Shown here piece after piece: positions 34,901-45,834 of a stretch of DNA of 64,000 bases. A program made the translations under genes and the position numbers. Every line of letters begins with the position of its first letter. Positions within the stretch are counted from its first letter, which is position 1. Source of the stretch: Cryptomeria japonica (taxonomy: Eukaryota; Streptophyta; Pinopsida; Cupressales; Cupressaceae); contig NC_081414.1 in the NCBI RefSeq assembly GCF_030272615.1, positions 310,125,164-310,189,163 of the forward strand. The letters are read 5' to 3'. The notes under the pieces were generated by a model, which was given only the letters and a program-made list of their open reading frames with translations, had not been told where the DNA came from and searched no databases.

Positions 34901-35539
34901 CAAAGTAATTAGATTGGGGGAGTCCATAACCCTGCTGAGCAATGTGACCATATCTCCATGCTCACTGTGAAAGTCGCTTTTGGGGGTCTTTTTCTCAATT
35001 CTGATGCTTGGAGGTCTTCTCTCCTTGTACCACTCATTTATCAATGTTCTGCATTTGGCAGGGTTCATATCATACGCCACTTGCACTTCATCTATAGTTG
35101 TTTCTATGGGGTTGTTCGAGAAGGGAATGTCAAACGCGTCACCAATGGCTTTAGGAGTGAAGTCAGCGAGGACCATATTCTCAAGGAGCACCAGTTTGGT
35201 GTTTGGTTAGTAATGCCGGGCAGCCTCTACTACCAGCTCATAATTTTGCACTAACGAGGGAAATCCTGCTGCCTAGGCGATGCCACTTTCCATCATCCGC
35301 CTACACCTACCATAGGCATTAGGGGAGAATACTCTGTTTCTGAAATCTTGAATATCAATGTGGCCCAAGTCACTATCACCTACATTTTCCCATACGCTTT
35401 GAACCTTTGATTACCTCAGTCCTCCTCTCTAATACTGATATTTCATCTTTTCGACTCTACGAGGGATGTCTGATTTGGATGCTCGGGACGTTTCGACTGC
35501 ACCAGGTGTCTTTGAGGATTCTACTGCAGATTTAGGCAT
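31934..35539 (-). pseudogene. LTR-encoded ORF (copy B), about 1,200 codons
   Basis: Start ATG at 35539 (MPKSAVESSKTPG), six bases after a CAG splice-acceptor-like site. The TAA stop at 31934 lies after GKEKVLS. The span is 3606 nt, an exact multiple of three. The N-terminal part has LGHIDIQDFRNRVFSP, LADFTPKAIGDAFDIPFSNN and RRPPSIRIEKK. The middle has KFDWAQII and MTSYLVYMFVRNQP, then the HFPRKCFDHDNLAKRAYGKRY motif. A basic KPEKRKKAKDNRGTRTSKRT-type stretch may be a nuclear signal. The C-terminal half is helical and charged. An in-frame TAA at 33411-33413 is shared with copy C. Two more stops occur near the N-terminus. Function is unknown; the first half resembles the family A aORF. Confidence 0.7.
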
Positions 35540-35544
35540 CTATC

Positions 35545-35550
35545 CTGCAC
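35545..35550 (-). promoter_or_regulatory. Splice-acceptor-like site before LTR-ORF B
   Basis: The minus strand reads CGTCCGGCTGTGCAG followed by GATAGATG. Copy C has TGTCCGGTTGTGCAG followed by GATAAATG. The T-rich stretch, the CAG and the short distance to the ATG are shared. A spliced mRNA is an inference. Confidence 0.45.
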
Positions 35551-35999
35551 AGCCGGACGCGGATTATGAGACAAGATGAAGGAAACAAAGCGGGTTAGAT
35601 AAAAGGGATACGTTAGCACACAAGGATTAATTTGAAAACCAAATTCTGAAGAAAGCACGATACTTCAGCAAAAGAGCTTGATTGATTTAGACATGAACAT
35701 TACTAAGCTCTTTGATTAAAAAAAAAAAATACTTATTCAGCTGTGGTTCAAGGACTTGGGCAATTTCGACTGCTAAATTTGCACTTAGGCACTTTAAGAT
35801 CAATTTTCAAAAATGGATGAGGTTTAAATATTCCCTAAGTCTGAAAATGCGTTCTTGGTTAACCCCTGGGATAGATTCCGATTTTAATTGCTTTGCCTGA
35901 TGCTTTTTAAATGGGAAAATATGTGGTTTAAAGATTTAATCATTTAATCAATTTTGCGCAAACACATCTATCCAATTTTGCATATATTTTAAACGATTC

Positions 36000-37750
36000 T
36001 AAGAGAGACAAAGAAAACCTACCTGGCGAAATAAAGGGTGTCTATCAGCACAATCTGGCCTACAGGAATGATTTCCTTCGAAATTTGAAAATGCCCCACT
36101 TATGCCCTATGCTTTTGAAAAGACAAATGCACAACTTGCAAATTTGGAATGGAAGAGTTCTACAATTTCAAATTTTAACAGTTAACTCTATGCCTCTTAT
36201 TTCGTGCCTAAATTTGGAAAAGAATGCAGTTTTTAAGACTTAGACTTAGCAATTTTTTACCTTGATTGGAATTCGGCGATTTCACTTCAGTTGCAAGCTC
36301 TTTGCAATTTTAGTGGTAAACTTCGGGGTTTGGAATGTTTTTTTAAACTTTAACTTCTGCGTTTTTCCTCCTCTATGGCATCTTGGGCGTTTTTGTTCTT
36401 CAACAAACTATTTAACCTCCGTTTTACCTATAGCGTTGAAAATGGGTTAAACATCTTTGAAAACCCTCAAACTCAGCAATTTTGCCAAACTTCGCGATTC
36501 TAGATAGGTTTGCAAACTTTAAAATCTCAACACTTACCCCCTTTATGGCGAATTTCGAAGAATGAGGGAGGTTTGCAAATTATGAACTTTGCAATTTTGC
36601 CCTATGGTGTGAAACTTGGGTGAAGACCTGCTCCTCTTTCAAACTCTACCCTTGAGATTTACCTTTGGATCGTGATTTCGGAGGTTTGAAGAGCTTTTGC
36701 AGGCTTTATACTTTAACATTTACGCCTTTTCTGGCAATTTTCGGAGAATGGTGGGAGGGTTTCATGCAAACTTTAAAATTTCAATCTCCTTTTTGTGCGA
36801 TGAGAATGGGTTTGTGGTGTTGAAAGGATTATAAACTTCACGCGAACTTAACCCTACGCAAACTTCGGCATTTTTTGAGAGTTTGAGAACCTTTAAACTT
36901 TTAACACTTCCCAAAAAAAATCGTGATTTTACTTCTAGGCGCGATTTCGGGGTTTGAAGAGCTTATGCAAACTTTGGCGATTTGGATCTTGCAAACTCTA
37001 CTCCTTTCCACGGTTTACCTTATAGCGCAAACTTCGGCATTTGGAGTTTCTTTTTTAACTTTGTCGAAAATCGTGATTTCCTCTTGGAATGCAAATTTCG
37101 GAGTTTCTATTGCTTTTTAAACTTTAACAAAAATAGCGATTTTACCTTTTAGCTCAAACTTCGGTGATTTGACATGATTTGAAAACTTTTTAACTTTTGC
37201 AATTTAACCTCCATAGTGCGATTTTCGACGATGGGTTGCTTTTGAAAACTTTTCATTTTCTTTCATTTACCCTCCATGGTGTGATTTTCGGGGTTTGAAG
37301 AGATTTTTCAAACTTCGGCGATTTAGAGTATTTTGGAAATTCTTTTAAAACATTTGACATTCTTGCCTTAGACAGTGAACTTCGGAGTTTTTGGGGTCTT
37401 TGCAAACTTTCAACATTTCACACTTTAAGCCTTCTAATGCAAATTTCGAGATTTTGGGAGGTCTTGAAAACTTTAAAAACTCTTTGCAATTTACCCCTGA
37501 TTGGCGAAAATCGGGATTTTCACCCATTTTGCAAACTTTTTAGAGACTTGTAATTTTCCCCCTTAGTGCGAATTTCGGGATTTTGGGAGGTTTTGTCAAC
37601 TTTTGACACTTAAACTAAAAAAAAATTCTCCCCTCTATATCCTTTTGGTGAAAATCGACACTTTGGGTCCTTCTGCGACCTTTAGACATTTCATCTTTTT
37701 GGGGGATTTTGCAAGCTTCACCCATTCCTCACCCAACTTAGGCGATCTTA
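36000..37750 (-). repeat. Degenerate AT-rich repeats of LTR B
   Basis: Diverged short units built from gcaaactt, ggcgattt and cgatttcggg words (plus-strand view), about 40-80 bp apart. A 35-bp segment near 36965-36999 is the exact reverse complement of one near 57667-57701 in LTR D. Tat elements are known for variable tandem repeats in their 3' regions; here they lie inside the LTR. Confidence 0.75.
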
Positions 37751-37822
37751 CAAGTATAAACAATCACTTGGAATTTTAACGCCCGAACGTTAAACTCATC
37801 TTGCGGATTCCCAGGCTTTTGC

Positions 37823-38238
37823 TCATGACATCATCATTTCCTAGACTAATTATGGGCACGCTTCAAAAAAGGATGCGAGACACCATGAGCAGAAATCAAC
37901 AGGGCGAAGGCAAAAAGACCAAAAAGAAAGGGGGACCCTATCAGTGACAGGGAGCGTGTGCAACGCACAACACGGCGAAAGGACCACCTTCATCTTCCGT
38001 TTGAAGGATGGTATCAGCCCTTCAACAAACTCATGACATCATCATTTCCTAGACTAATTATGGGCACGCTTCAAAAAAGGATGCGAGACACCATGAGCAG
38101 AAATCAACAGGGCGAAGGCAAAAAGACCAAAAAGAAAGGGGGACCCTATCAGTGACAGGGAGCGTGTGCAACGCACAACACGGCGAAAGGACCACCTTCA
38201 TCTTCCGTTTGAAGGATGGTATCAGCCCTTCAACAAAC
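37823..38238 (-). repeat. 208-bp tandem duplication across the B LTR start
   Basis: Two near-identical 208-bp copies each contain the first 150 bp of the B LTR and about 58 bp of the A3 gag next to it. The duplication therefore arose after B had inserted. Confidence 0.93.
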
Positions 38239-39402
38239 CATCTCTTCTTCAGCGCATCTGCTAGCTGGTTCTCCATTTTGTTCAGTAGTTCCTACAGCCT
38301 TCGGTTGTAAGCCCCAACACTTTCACTTTTTCCCTGCTTGGTATTGTAAATCTCCACCACAATTTCATTGTCGTCACATAGGAGTTTGAATTCCTCCTGG
38401 AAGGCCTTCTTCAAATTGTTCCATGATGTTTTATGCTAAGCATCAAGGTCCGTGTACCAGTCAATTGCTATCCCTCGAAGGGTGGCCGAAAATGCCTTTA
38501 ACCAGTAATCCTGGTGATATTGGCCGTTTGCCTCCTAGATGGTTACGCATGTCTTGCTTTTGTTTCTCTGGGGTGTGTGCCATTGTCTTCGTCTGAAGGG
38601 TTTTATGTACCACCTGGAAGGTATTATATGTCTAGAAGGTATTATGTGCCTAGAAGGTACCGTACGCGTTCGACCGGATCGGACCGTATTGCTCCATCCA
38701 CAAGCCTTCTAAGCGTCCACCCACATCCTCCGCGCTTTGGTCACCCTCACTCCTATATTGCCTCCTTACCGAGGTTTCTGGATCTGACCCTCCTATTTTT
38801 AAGTCTTCCCCAAGCAACAAATTTCCAATTAAGTACAAGTTATTCTCAAAGAGTTCGGCAACCTCACCCTGCAGGTCTCATGCAACCCTATCGTCGCAGT
38901 CGGAGTGCTCTGACAGATTGCTCTTGGACTGAGTCCGGACTCTTCACTCGACGTCGAGTGAGCGGCCTGGTCGGCGAGATCGTCCTCCACTACGTTTGGC
39001 AGTGGCAGGGTCTTAGCAACCCCTACCAACTCGTTCCACGTACACGTTTGCTGTCTCTCCCGACTACAGCTCCGACTCTTGCTTCGCCTTTCCAGACTCT
39101 CCCGCCCTTCGGCAATCTCTCGCAGTTGACATCTTCGTTCGTTTTGTTCTTTGATCCGTAGGGATCTCCATACGGACCCCTCACCTACTTCTCCGTTGGT
39201 ACCAATACGTCGTCGTTCCTTGTTGGGACGTAGAGGCATTAATTGTGGGGGGTACGACATCTTCTCGTATCCCTCTCTTCTTCCCTACGGCTCCTTTCTT
39301 CGTACTGATGAAGGATTTGTTGTCGACGACGTTCCCAACTGGTTTCTTCCCTCTGCTCTTGTCGTTCAATGAAGTTTCGTGCCAGCAGTCTAGGAAGGCT
39401 CC
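38181..39402 (-). pseudogene. gag: gag of A3, middle fragment
   Basis: The minus strand gives RQEQREETSWERRRQQILHQY near 39360, a low-similarity region, then WYTDL and LADALKKRWFVEGLIPSFK near 38210, as in gag of A1 and A0. It is bounded at both ends by giant LTRs: C at 39403 and B at 38180. Once C and one copy of the target duplication are ignored, it continues in frame with 47624-47851. Confidence 0.8.
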
Positions 39403-39448
39403 TGTTGTGCGTTGCACACACTCCCTGTCGCCGACAGGGTCCCCCTTA
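39403..39448 (+). other. Double stem-loop at LTR C start
   Basis: TGTGC-GTT-GCACA is followed by CCCTGTC-GCC-GACAGGG, then a C-rich box. The same two stems with changed bases occur at the starts of LTRs B, D, E and F (37972, 57142, 48713, 63417). Confidence 0.75.
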
Positions 39449-39779
39449 ACTTTTTTCCTTGTCTTCGTCTTGCCCGGTGTAGGATTTTGGTTTTTATCCA
39501 CCATTTTGAGTTTCAGCGGGTAGTTGTAAAGCAATGAGCTATGTCATCCTTCAGGAGAATGAGCCCGCCCGTTTCCTCCAGTCCTGAGGAGTTCGTAGGA
39601 GGTCAAGAATGATCTCGTCCATGATGAGAGGATTGAATCAGCCCATGCAGGAGATGGGGCGTCAATAAGTTTTAAGTCGCAAGGCCAAGCGGTCAATTTG
39701 TAGAGAGTCTCGCAATCTGAAGTGTTCAAGATTTCTTCCAAGAGAGACTTGTTTTAGCGTAAGCCTAAAAATCAACTCA

Positions 39780-41450
39780 ATAGGCATGAATGTCAGTTGT
39801 CCATGGGTTTGCAAAAAGACCTTTTAGGCCGAATTTGGTGTTTATCTCAAACTTTTCAAAATCGCCTCCTAGCCCGAAATTGCCAATATGCAACGCGGAG
39901 TGAATACTTAGGAACTTTGCGAAAACTCTTTTTGGCCCGAAATTAAAAAAATGAAGTAAAGCATCGATCTTCAAACTTTTCAAAGTCGCCTTTTACCCCG
40001 AAAATCGCCTGATAGGGAGAAAAATGTTAAAGTTTAAAAGCTTGCAAAAGTGCTGCCCAGGCCGAAAATGCAGAAGATGAGGAGTAAAGCGCTTAGTTTG
40101 AAAACTTTTCCAAAGGGCCTTCTAGCCCGAAATTGCAAATAGAGGAGAGGCAACGTTATAACCTTAAAACATTTCACAAGAGGAGCTTTTTACCCGAAAA
40201 TAAAAAGGCGTTTTTGAAATTTCCAAAAGGTCCTTCCAGTCCGAAAATGGGCAAACAAGGTGAAAATTGCGCAATATGCAAAGGATGTTAAACTTAAACA
40301 TTTCCAAAAGGTCCTTCCAACCCGAAAAAAGGATCATAAAGGGCGTTTAACGTTAAAATCAACTTTCAAAAATCGCCTTGTAGCTGAAAATCGCCAGAAT
40401 GGTGTGAAAGTAAAAGCGTTAAGTTTGAAAGCTTTTCAAAAGGCATTATCAGCCCGAAATTTGGAAAGGCGCTTTTTTTTTTAAAAAAAAGCAAATTTTC
40501 AAAAGGTGACCTTAACCCGAAAATTGCGAGTCATAGTAAGAGGTGACATTGAAACTTTATAACATTTCAAAGTTTGCAAAATTGCCTCCTACCCCGAAAA
40601 TGCCGGGAATAAAAGGCGTTATTAACAAGTTCGCAAAGTAGGGTTTTAGCCCGAGAATCGCGAAACATCATAAACTCGCAAAAAGGGGATGGGCGTCATA
40701 AGTAAATCGCCAAGTTTGCATTTGGTCTCTTCATCTCGAAAATTGTTGGGCAAAGGAGTAAATCGCCAAGTTTGCATTGGTCTTTTCATCCCGAAAATCG
40801 TTGGGCAAAGGAGTAAATCGCGAGGTTTGCATTTTATGGTTTTGATCTGAACCTGGCAGCATATCGTACAATTTAAAAGGGGCCTTTTTTTTTACCAAGT
40901 TTGCAAAGTAGAGGGTTACATTTCATCCTTTCAGCCCGAAAATCACCAAACTAAGAATCGCGCGAGTTGTAGGTAAGGCATTTTATAAGTTTGCATTTTG
41001 TCTCCTCGGCCTCGAAAATCGCCCAGCATCCAAAATTGCGGAGCTATTAAACATTTTTTTAAAAGCCCTCTTGAGCAAAAACGTAAGTTAAGAAGAATGG
41101 AAGGACGGCATTGATCTTTCAAGTTTGTAAAACCCTTGCTGTCCAAAGTCGCACCAAAAAGGGAAAAAATTAGAAAGGTGCTACACTTTGCAAAACCAAC
41201 CAGGTCTCCGAAGTTTATTCTATGATTGGGCAATTCGCTAGGTATGATTCAATTCCCTCCTTTAAAATTGTTAATATTGCAAAATTAGTCATGATTTTTG
41301 AAAATATCAAGCTGAACATAGCGCAAAACAAAGCCTGCCAGGAAATTAACCTTGAAATGTAAAATTCAGACTTAGGGAAATTTTGAACATTTTGAAAAAC
41401 TGAACTTAAGCAAAACTCTTCTCCAAGTGCGAAAATTGGCAATCATTAAA
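39780..41450 (+). repeat. Degenerate AT-rich repeats of LTR C
   Basis: Diverged units with the words gcccgaaaat, cgaaaatcgc and aagtttgcaaa, about 40-80 bp apart, are oriented the same way relative to the LTR as in B and D. Local near-copies occur at 40700-40830. They show no coding frame. Confidence 0.75.
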
Positions 41451-41664
41451 CACTCAGGCCCTGAACTGCAACCAAGTGGCAAATTTTAAACAAAACCAGC
41501 TTAATTTCCTATTTCAAATAGCGTTTCACTTCCAGTTAATCAAGCTCTTTTATTGAAGCGTCATGTTTTTTCGAATTCGATTTGATCATTGGTTTTACAA
41601 TGTGCTAACATTGTCCTCTATTTTGAATAACCCGTTCACTTCCTTCATCTCGTCTCGTAATCTG

Positions 41665-41680
41665 TGTCCGGTTGTGCAGG
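41665..41680 (+). promoter_or_regulatory. Splice-acceptor-like site before LTR-ORF C
   Basis: TGTCCGGTTGTGCAG precedes GATAAATG, the start of the LTR-ORF. It is nearly identical to the site in copy B while the repeats just upstream differ. Confidence 0.45.
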
Positions 41681-41684
41681 ATAA

Positions 41685-44600
41685 ATGCCTAAATCAGTGG
41701 TAGAATCCTCAAAACACCTAGTGCAACCGGAACATCTCGGGTCTCCAAATCTGACATTCCACGCAGAGGAGAGAAAATGAAGTGTCAATACCAAAAGGGA
41801 GGAGTGAGGGAGTCAAAAGTCTAGAGCATATGGGAGAACATAGGTGATACTTATTTGGGACACATAGACATTCAGGATTTCAAGAACAAGGTCTACTCTC
41901 CTAACACCTATGGCAAGCCCAGCCAGATGATGGAAAGTGGTATTGCTCAGGCAGCAAGTTTCCCTCCGTCCTTGCAAAATTATCAACTAGTAGTTGAGGC
42001 TGTCAAACATTATCAGCCAAAGACCAGATTAGTCATCCTACAAAATGTGGTGCTAGCTGATTTCACACCCGAGGCCATTGGGGAGGCATTTGATATCCCA
42101 TTTCCGAATAATCTTGTTGCTACAACTATTGATGAGGCGCAGGTTGCTTATGACATGAATCCTGCTACATGCAAGACATTGATAAACAAAGAATGGTACA
42201 AGGAAAGAAGGCCCCCAAGCATTAGGATCAGTAAAAAGACCCCCAAAAGTGATTTTTATAATGAGTATGGCGACATGGTCACCTTACTCAGCCGGGTTAT
42301 GGGACTCCCTCAATCCAATTTCTTTCAGGAATGGATGTTCTACTTTACTGAATAGGTCTTTGCCGAGAAGTCCAACTTCGACTGGGCTCAGAGCATCAGC
42401 AATAATATCCATACACAGCTGGTCGAGCTTGAAGAAAAGAAGTACTTCGCCATGACTTCCTACCTGATTTACATGTTTGCCCGACACCAGCCACTGATAG
42501 GGTTAATCAAGAAAGGTGAGATCGGAAACTGGCCAAATCAGGTAAAGGTGTATGAATGCTACCCTCAACTGCATTACTATGACATAGCTCAAAGAGAAAT
42601 GAACAAAATTGCTTACGCAATTGGTCAGTATGAGCATGTCAATGATGCCTTTACAATGCGCCTAGTTAGGTTGATGCGAGGATTGCACATAAAGCTTTCA
42701 GAGCAGGCTACCATTTTGATACAAAAGTATGGTGCATGGTTTATCCAATTTCCCAGGTTCACTTACCTCAAGATAGCAGGCTTTGAGGGAGCACCATTCC
42801 GACTTCCACGCTATCCGACAGACAAAATAGTCCTTATGGAAGTCGCAAGACAGGCACACCCAACAGGCAGCCTACTCAAAGATAAGAAACAGTCCGGATT
42901 CACCTTCCCCATGATCTTGGGAGACCTCGATGCGCATTTCAAGAATTCGGTGCAAGTTGAGTCATTTGTTGGATTAGCATCCTATGGCCTACAGGAACAT
43001 TTCCCAAGGAAGTGTTTCGATCATGACAATTTGGCAAAGAGAGCGTATGGCAGGCGCTACGAAGCGAAGGCATCAATTAAGGATTATTGGAGCAACTGTT
43101 CCGATGACTGTGAGTTCCGACGGCGTGAGTATTCTAGGCTAAGTGTGCAGCAAATGCGACTTTATGAGTATCGTCGGGTCCCAGATCAAGTAACAAATTA
43201 TGGCAATTGCTTGCAAGTCCAAGAATTTGAGACAGTTAAATACCTCTTGCCAGGCATTGATTGGTCTCGAGATCCAATTACTAATTTTGAGGCGGTCATG
43301 GAGGCTCCAAGACGGTATACTGATCACTGGTTATCCCAGCAAATCGAGAGACTAACCCATGAAGAGATTCAATTTACATACAATCTGATGGGCAATCTCG
43401 ATTCCCAATCTTCGGAGGATGAGGGAACCTCAAGCACACCAAAAGAGGAGGTTGAGAAACCCAAAAAGAAGAGGAAGAAAGCCAAAGCCAATAGAGGGAC
43501 TCAAACATCAAAAACAACCAGAAGGGAAAAGATCCCTATCAGGAGGTTGGAAGTCAATTCGTCATCCAAAGACCCCAGTTCGGAGCATGATGTAGTTGAA
43601 CTTGACTATATACCTGCTCCGCCTTCCCAGAGTGATGTTGATGCATTCGAGGCTAATAATCCTCTAGTACAAGGTGAGCCAGATGCAGAGGTAGGGATCA
43701 TTGGCTCCGATGAACCTAAGAACCAAGTTGAGGAGGGAGAAATTCCACCTAATCAAGAGGCTGGTAAGCGTGAGCTCACACAGGGAAGTCGACATGAATT
43801 ATAATTGAAAAGCACTGGCAAAGATGACACCACCATTGAGGGAGAGCAAAAGGAAGATGAGACCCAGGAGCCCGACAAAATTGAAGAGCAACCATCACAA
43901 GGGGATACCCGGCAGTTGTTCAGCGAGGTAGGGGAAAACTCAGCCATAAGTAAGGGATTGAATACTGCATCCGTTCCTTCTATGACCGATCAAGTGTAGG
44001 TAGGCAGTGAGCCACCTAAAGCTTCCAAGGAATAGAGCAGGAATTCGGCAATAACATTCGGACAGACCATCCCTCAAGACTAGTTAATTGCTCGTGCACA
44101 GCAGAAAGCAACTGTCAAGCCACCTATCAACTTGGAGGATATCTTCTTTCGCATAGGAGAGATAAAGTCCAAAGGTAACAAAAAGCCCAAGACCTACTCC
44201 AGGATAACTAAGGATGAGCAAAGGAACCGCACCATTCGTATCGCTACCACACCTGTCGATAAGCCAGCGGATCAAATTGCATTGGCCAATTATAGTATTG
44301 CGACCATCCCGATAGGGTGAGCCACCAAACAACAAGAAAGGGAAGAGTTCAAGGATTCCGTGCAGAATATGCTCAGACAACTTGACAAAATGACTGTTGA
44401 GAGAGACATGTATCAAGTTCGTGCTAAGCAGGCTAAGGGGTACATTGATCACCTGTTGAAGCCGCTACAACATGCCCCTGAATCCCATGTTCCCCCATTG
44501 GCATTGGCACAAAGGACTACAACTGAGTTTGAAGGAGTACGTGATACCACCAAGGCCGTCAGGGAATGGATTCCGGACATTAAAGAAAAAGGAGAGCGGA

Positions 44601-45307
44601 TCATTGAAGATGTAAAGGAAATGGCCCACCAATGAGAGACAATTCTTGTCAATTTGTTTGAGGTAAAGAGGGAGTGTTTCAAGATCCATGAGATGGTCAG
44701 TACAATGCTTCCCCTCATAAGGGCTCTTTTCTGGACCCACACGCAGATTCCCACATTATCCGCTATCCTGGATCCCTATGACATCAGCACTTTCAAGGAG
44801 TGGTACTGGACTGCCAACATGAAGAATGACACAAAAGATGCCATTAATAAACAGCAGAAGGAATGCGAGGAAATTTTGAAAAACATGAGGGATCTTGGTG
44901 GAAAGATCCTCAGATCAATGGTCTTTGGCTGGAAGAATAGTCTGTCTGATAAAAAAGAACAACCAAACTGGGAGGATAGGTTGAGAATTGATAAGGTCGC
45001 ATACTCCATGGAGAACCTAGAATTTGCCAGTGGATTGCATACGGAAATATTAAATTTTGAGGCTCATCGGTCCGACTGGAAGGATGGGTTAAAGCATGTA
45101 GATTGCCACTTGGAGGGTATGCAATATAAAATACGCCATCCTCCTATGCCTCCAAGCACGGTGTTGTTCCAACTATGCATCAGATTTCAGGAATATGTTC
45201 GGGTAGAGCGTACAGCAGGTCGAGACATCCGGAAGGAGTATTTGCATAGCAAGGATGAATTTTTGGAAAAAGGGTCCACAGCAGGAAAAGAGAAAGTGCT
45301 TTCCTAA
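41685..45307 (+). pseudogene. LTR-encoded ORF (copy C), about 1,200 codons
   Basis: Starts MPKSVVESSK at 41685. A one-base deletion shortly after shifts the frame, and from about 41720 one frame is kept for 3.5 kb to the stop at 45305-45307. Stops in it include 42353 (TAG for Gln, which B retains), 43802 (TAA, shared with B), 43997 and several between 44033 and 44635. Domain 1 (41855-42500) has DFTPEAIGEAFDIPFPNN, NKEWYKERRPPSIRI, MVTLLSRVMGLP, FDWAQSISNNIHTQLVEL and MTSYLIYMFARHQP. Then come HFPRKCFDHDNLAKRAYGRRY, a basic KPKKKRKKAKANRG stretch near 43460, and a charged region. The C-terminal helical half has RQLDKMTVERDMYQVRAKQA and TKAVREWIPDIKEKGER. No signal peptide, membrane segment or enzyme motif is visible. 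The role is unknown. Confidence 0.75.
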
Positions 45308-45831
45308 AAGTGCAAGTTTCTTTTTAAATCCTAAAAAAGCACTTTTCAGACATAAAGTTTATTCCTAACTACCAAAACAGTTATAAATCTTGAGCTTCGT
45401 GCATGTGCACTTTTTGGAGCAGCTTTTTGGGTAGTTATTGATTAGCTTTTTGGTAGTTATTGTTTCTCCTTTTGTTGTTGCTGATATTTTGCCTCGCATT
45501 TATGGGTATGGGAATATGTTCGGGTAGAGCGTACAGCAGGTCGGGACATCCGGAAGGAGTATTTGCATAGCAAGGATGAATTTTTGGAAAAAGGGTCCAC
45601 AGCAGGAAAAGAGAAAGTGCTTTCCTAAAAGTGCAAGTTTCTTTTTAAATCCTAAAAAAGCACTTTTCAGACATAAAGTTTATTCCTAACTACCAAAACA
45701 GTTATAAATCTTGAGCTTCGTGCATGTGCACTTTTTGGAGCAGCTTTTTGGGTAGTTATTGATTAGCTTTTTGGTAGTTATTGTTTCTCCTTTTGTTGTT
45801 GCTGATATTTTGCCTCGCATTTATGGGTATG
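45190..45831 (+). repeat. 321-bp tandem duplication in LTR C
   Basis: Two copies (45190-45510 and 45511-45831), nearly identical, contain the 3' end of the LTR-ORF and the following non-coding part. The near-identity shows a recent event compared with the age of the LTR. Confidence 0.95.
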
Positions 45832-45834
45832 GGC

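Larger units (their letters stand above)
23594..37972 (-). mobile_element. Tat-like Ty3/gypsy element B with 7.2-kb 5' LTR
   Basis: Read on the minus strand the order is LTR (37972 to 30809), PBS, gag, PR, aRNH, RT, RNH, INT. RT motifs and the dual RNase H place it in the Tat lineage. It sits in the gag of A3. The 3' LTR is not found before A2, so the 3' part was probably deleted. Coding regions are pseudogenes. Confidence 0.8.
30809..37972 (-). repeat. Giant 5' LTR of B (7164 bp) containing an ORF
   Basis: On the minus strand the LTR starts TGTTGTGCGTTGCACACG and ends ACACGTCAACA, then PBS and gag. The same start and end bound the solo LTR C (39403-47618), where a perfect 5-bp target duplication proves the limits. 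In order it contains a double stem-loop, degenerate repeats (about 37750-36000), a splice-acceptor-like site (35545), the LTR-ORF (35539-31934), TATA (31662) and about 850 bp of R-U5. An outer copy of the LTR start lies at 38180 because of a local 208-bp duplication. Confidence 0.85.

Noticed and set aside
36000-37750. CRISPR-like or centromeric satellite array
   Set aside because: Units are irregular in length and order, belong to a plant LTR, and recur at the same LTR position in C and D.
38514-39161. Plus-strand frame of 215 codons
   Set aside because: It is antisense to the gag fragment of A3 and has no recognisable domain.
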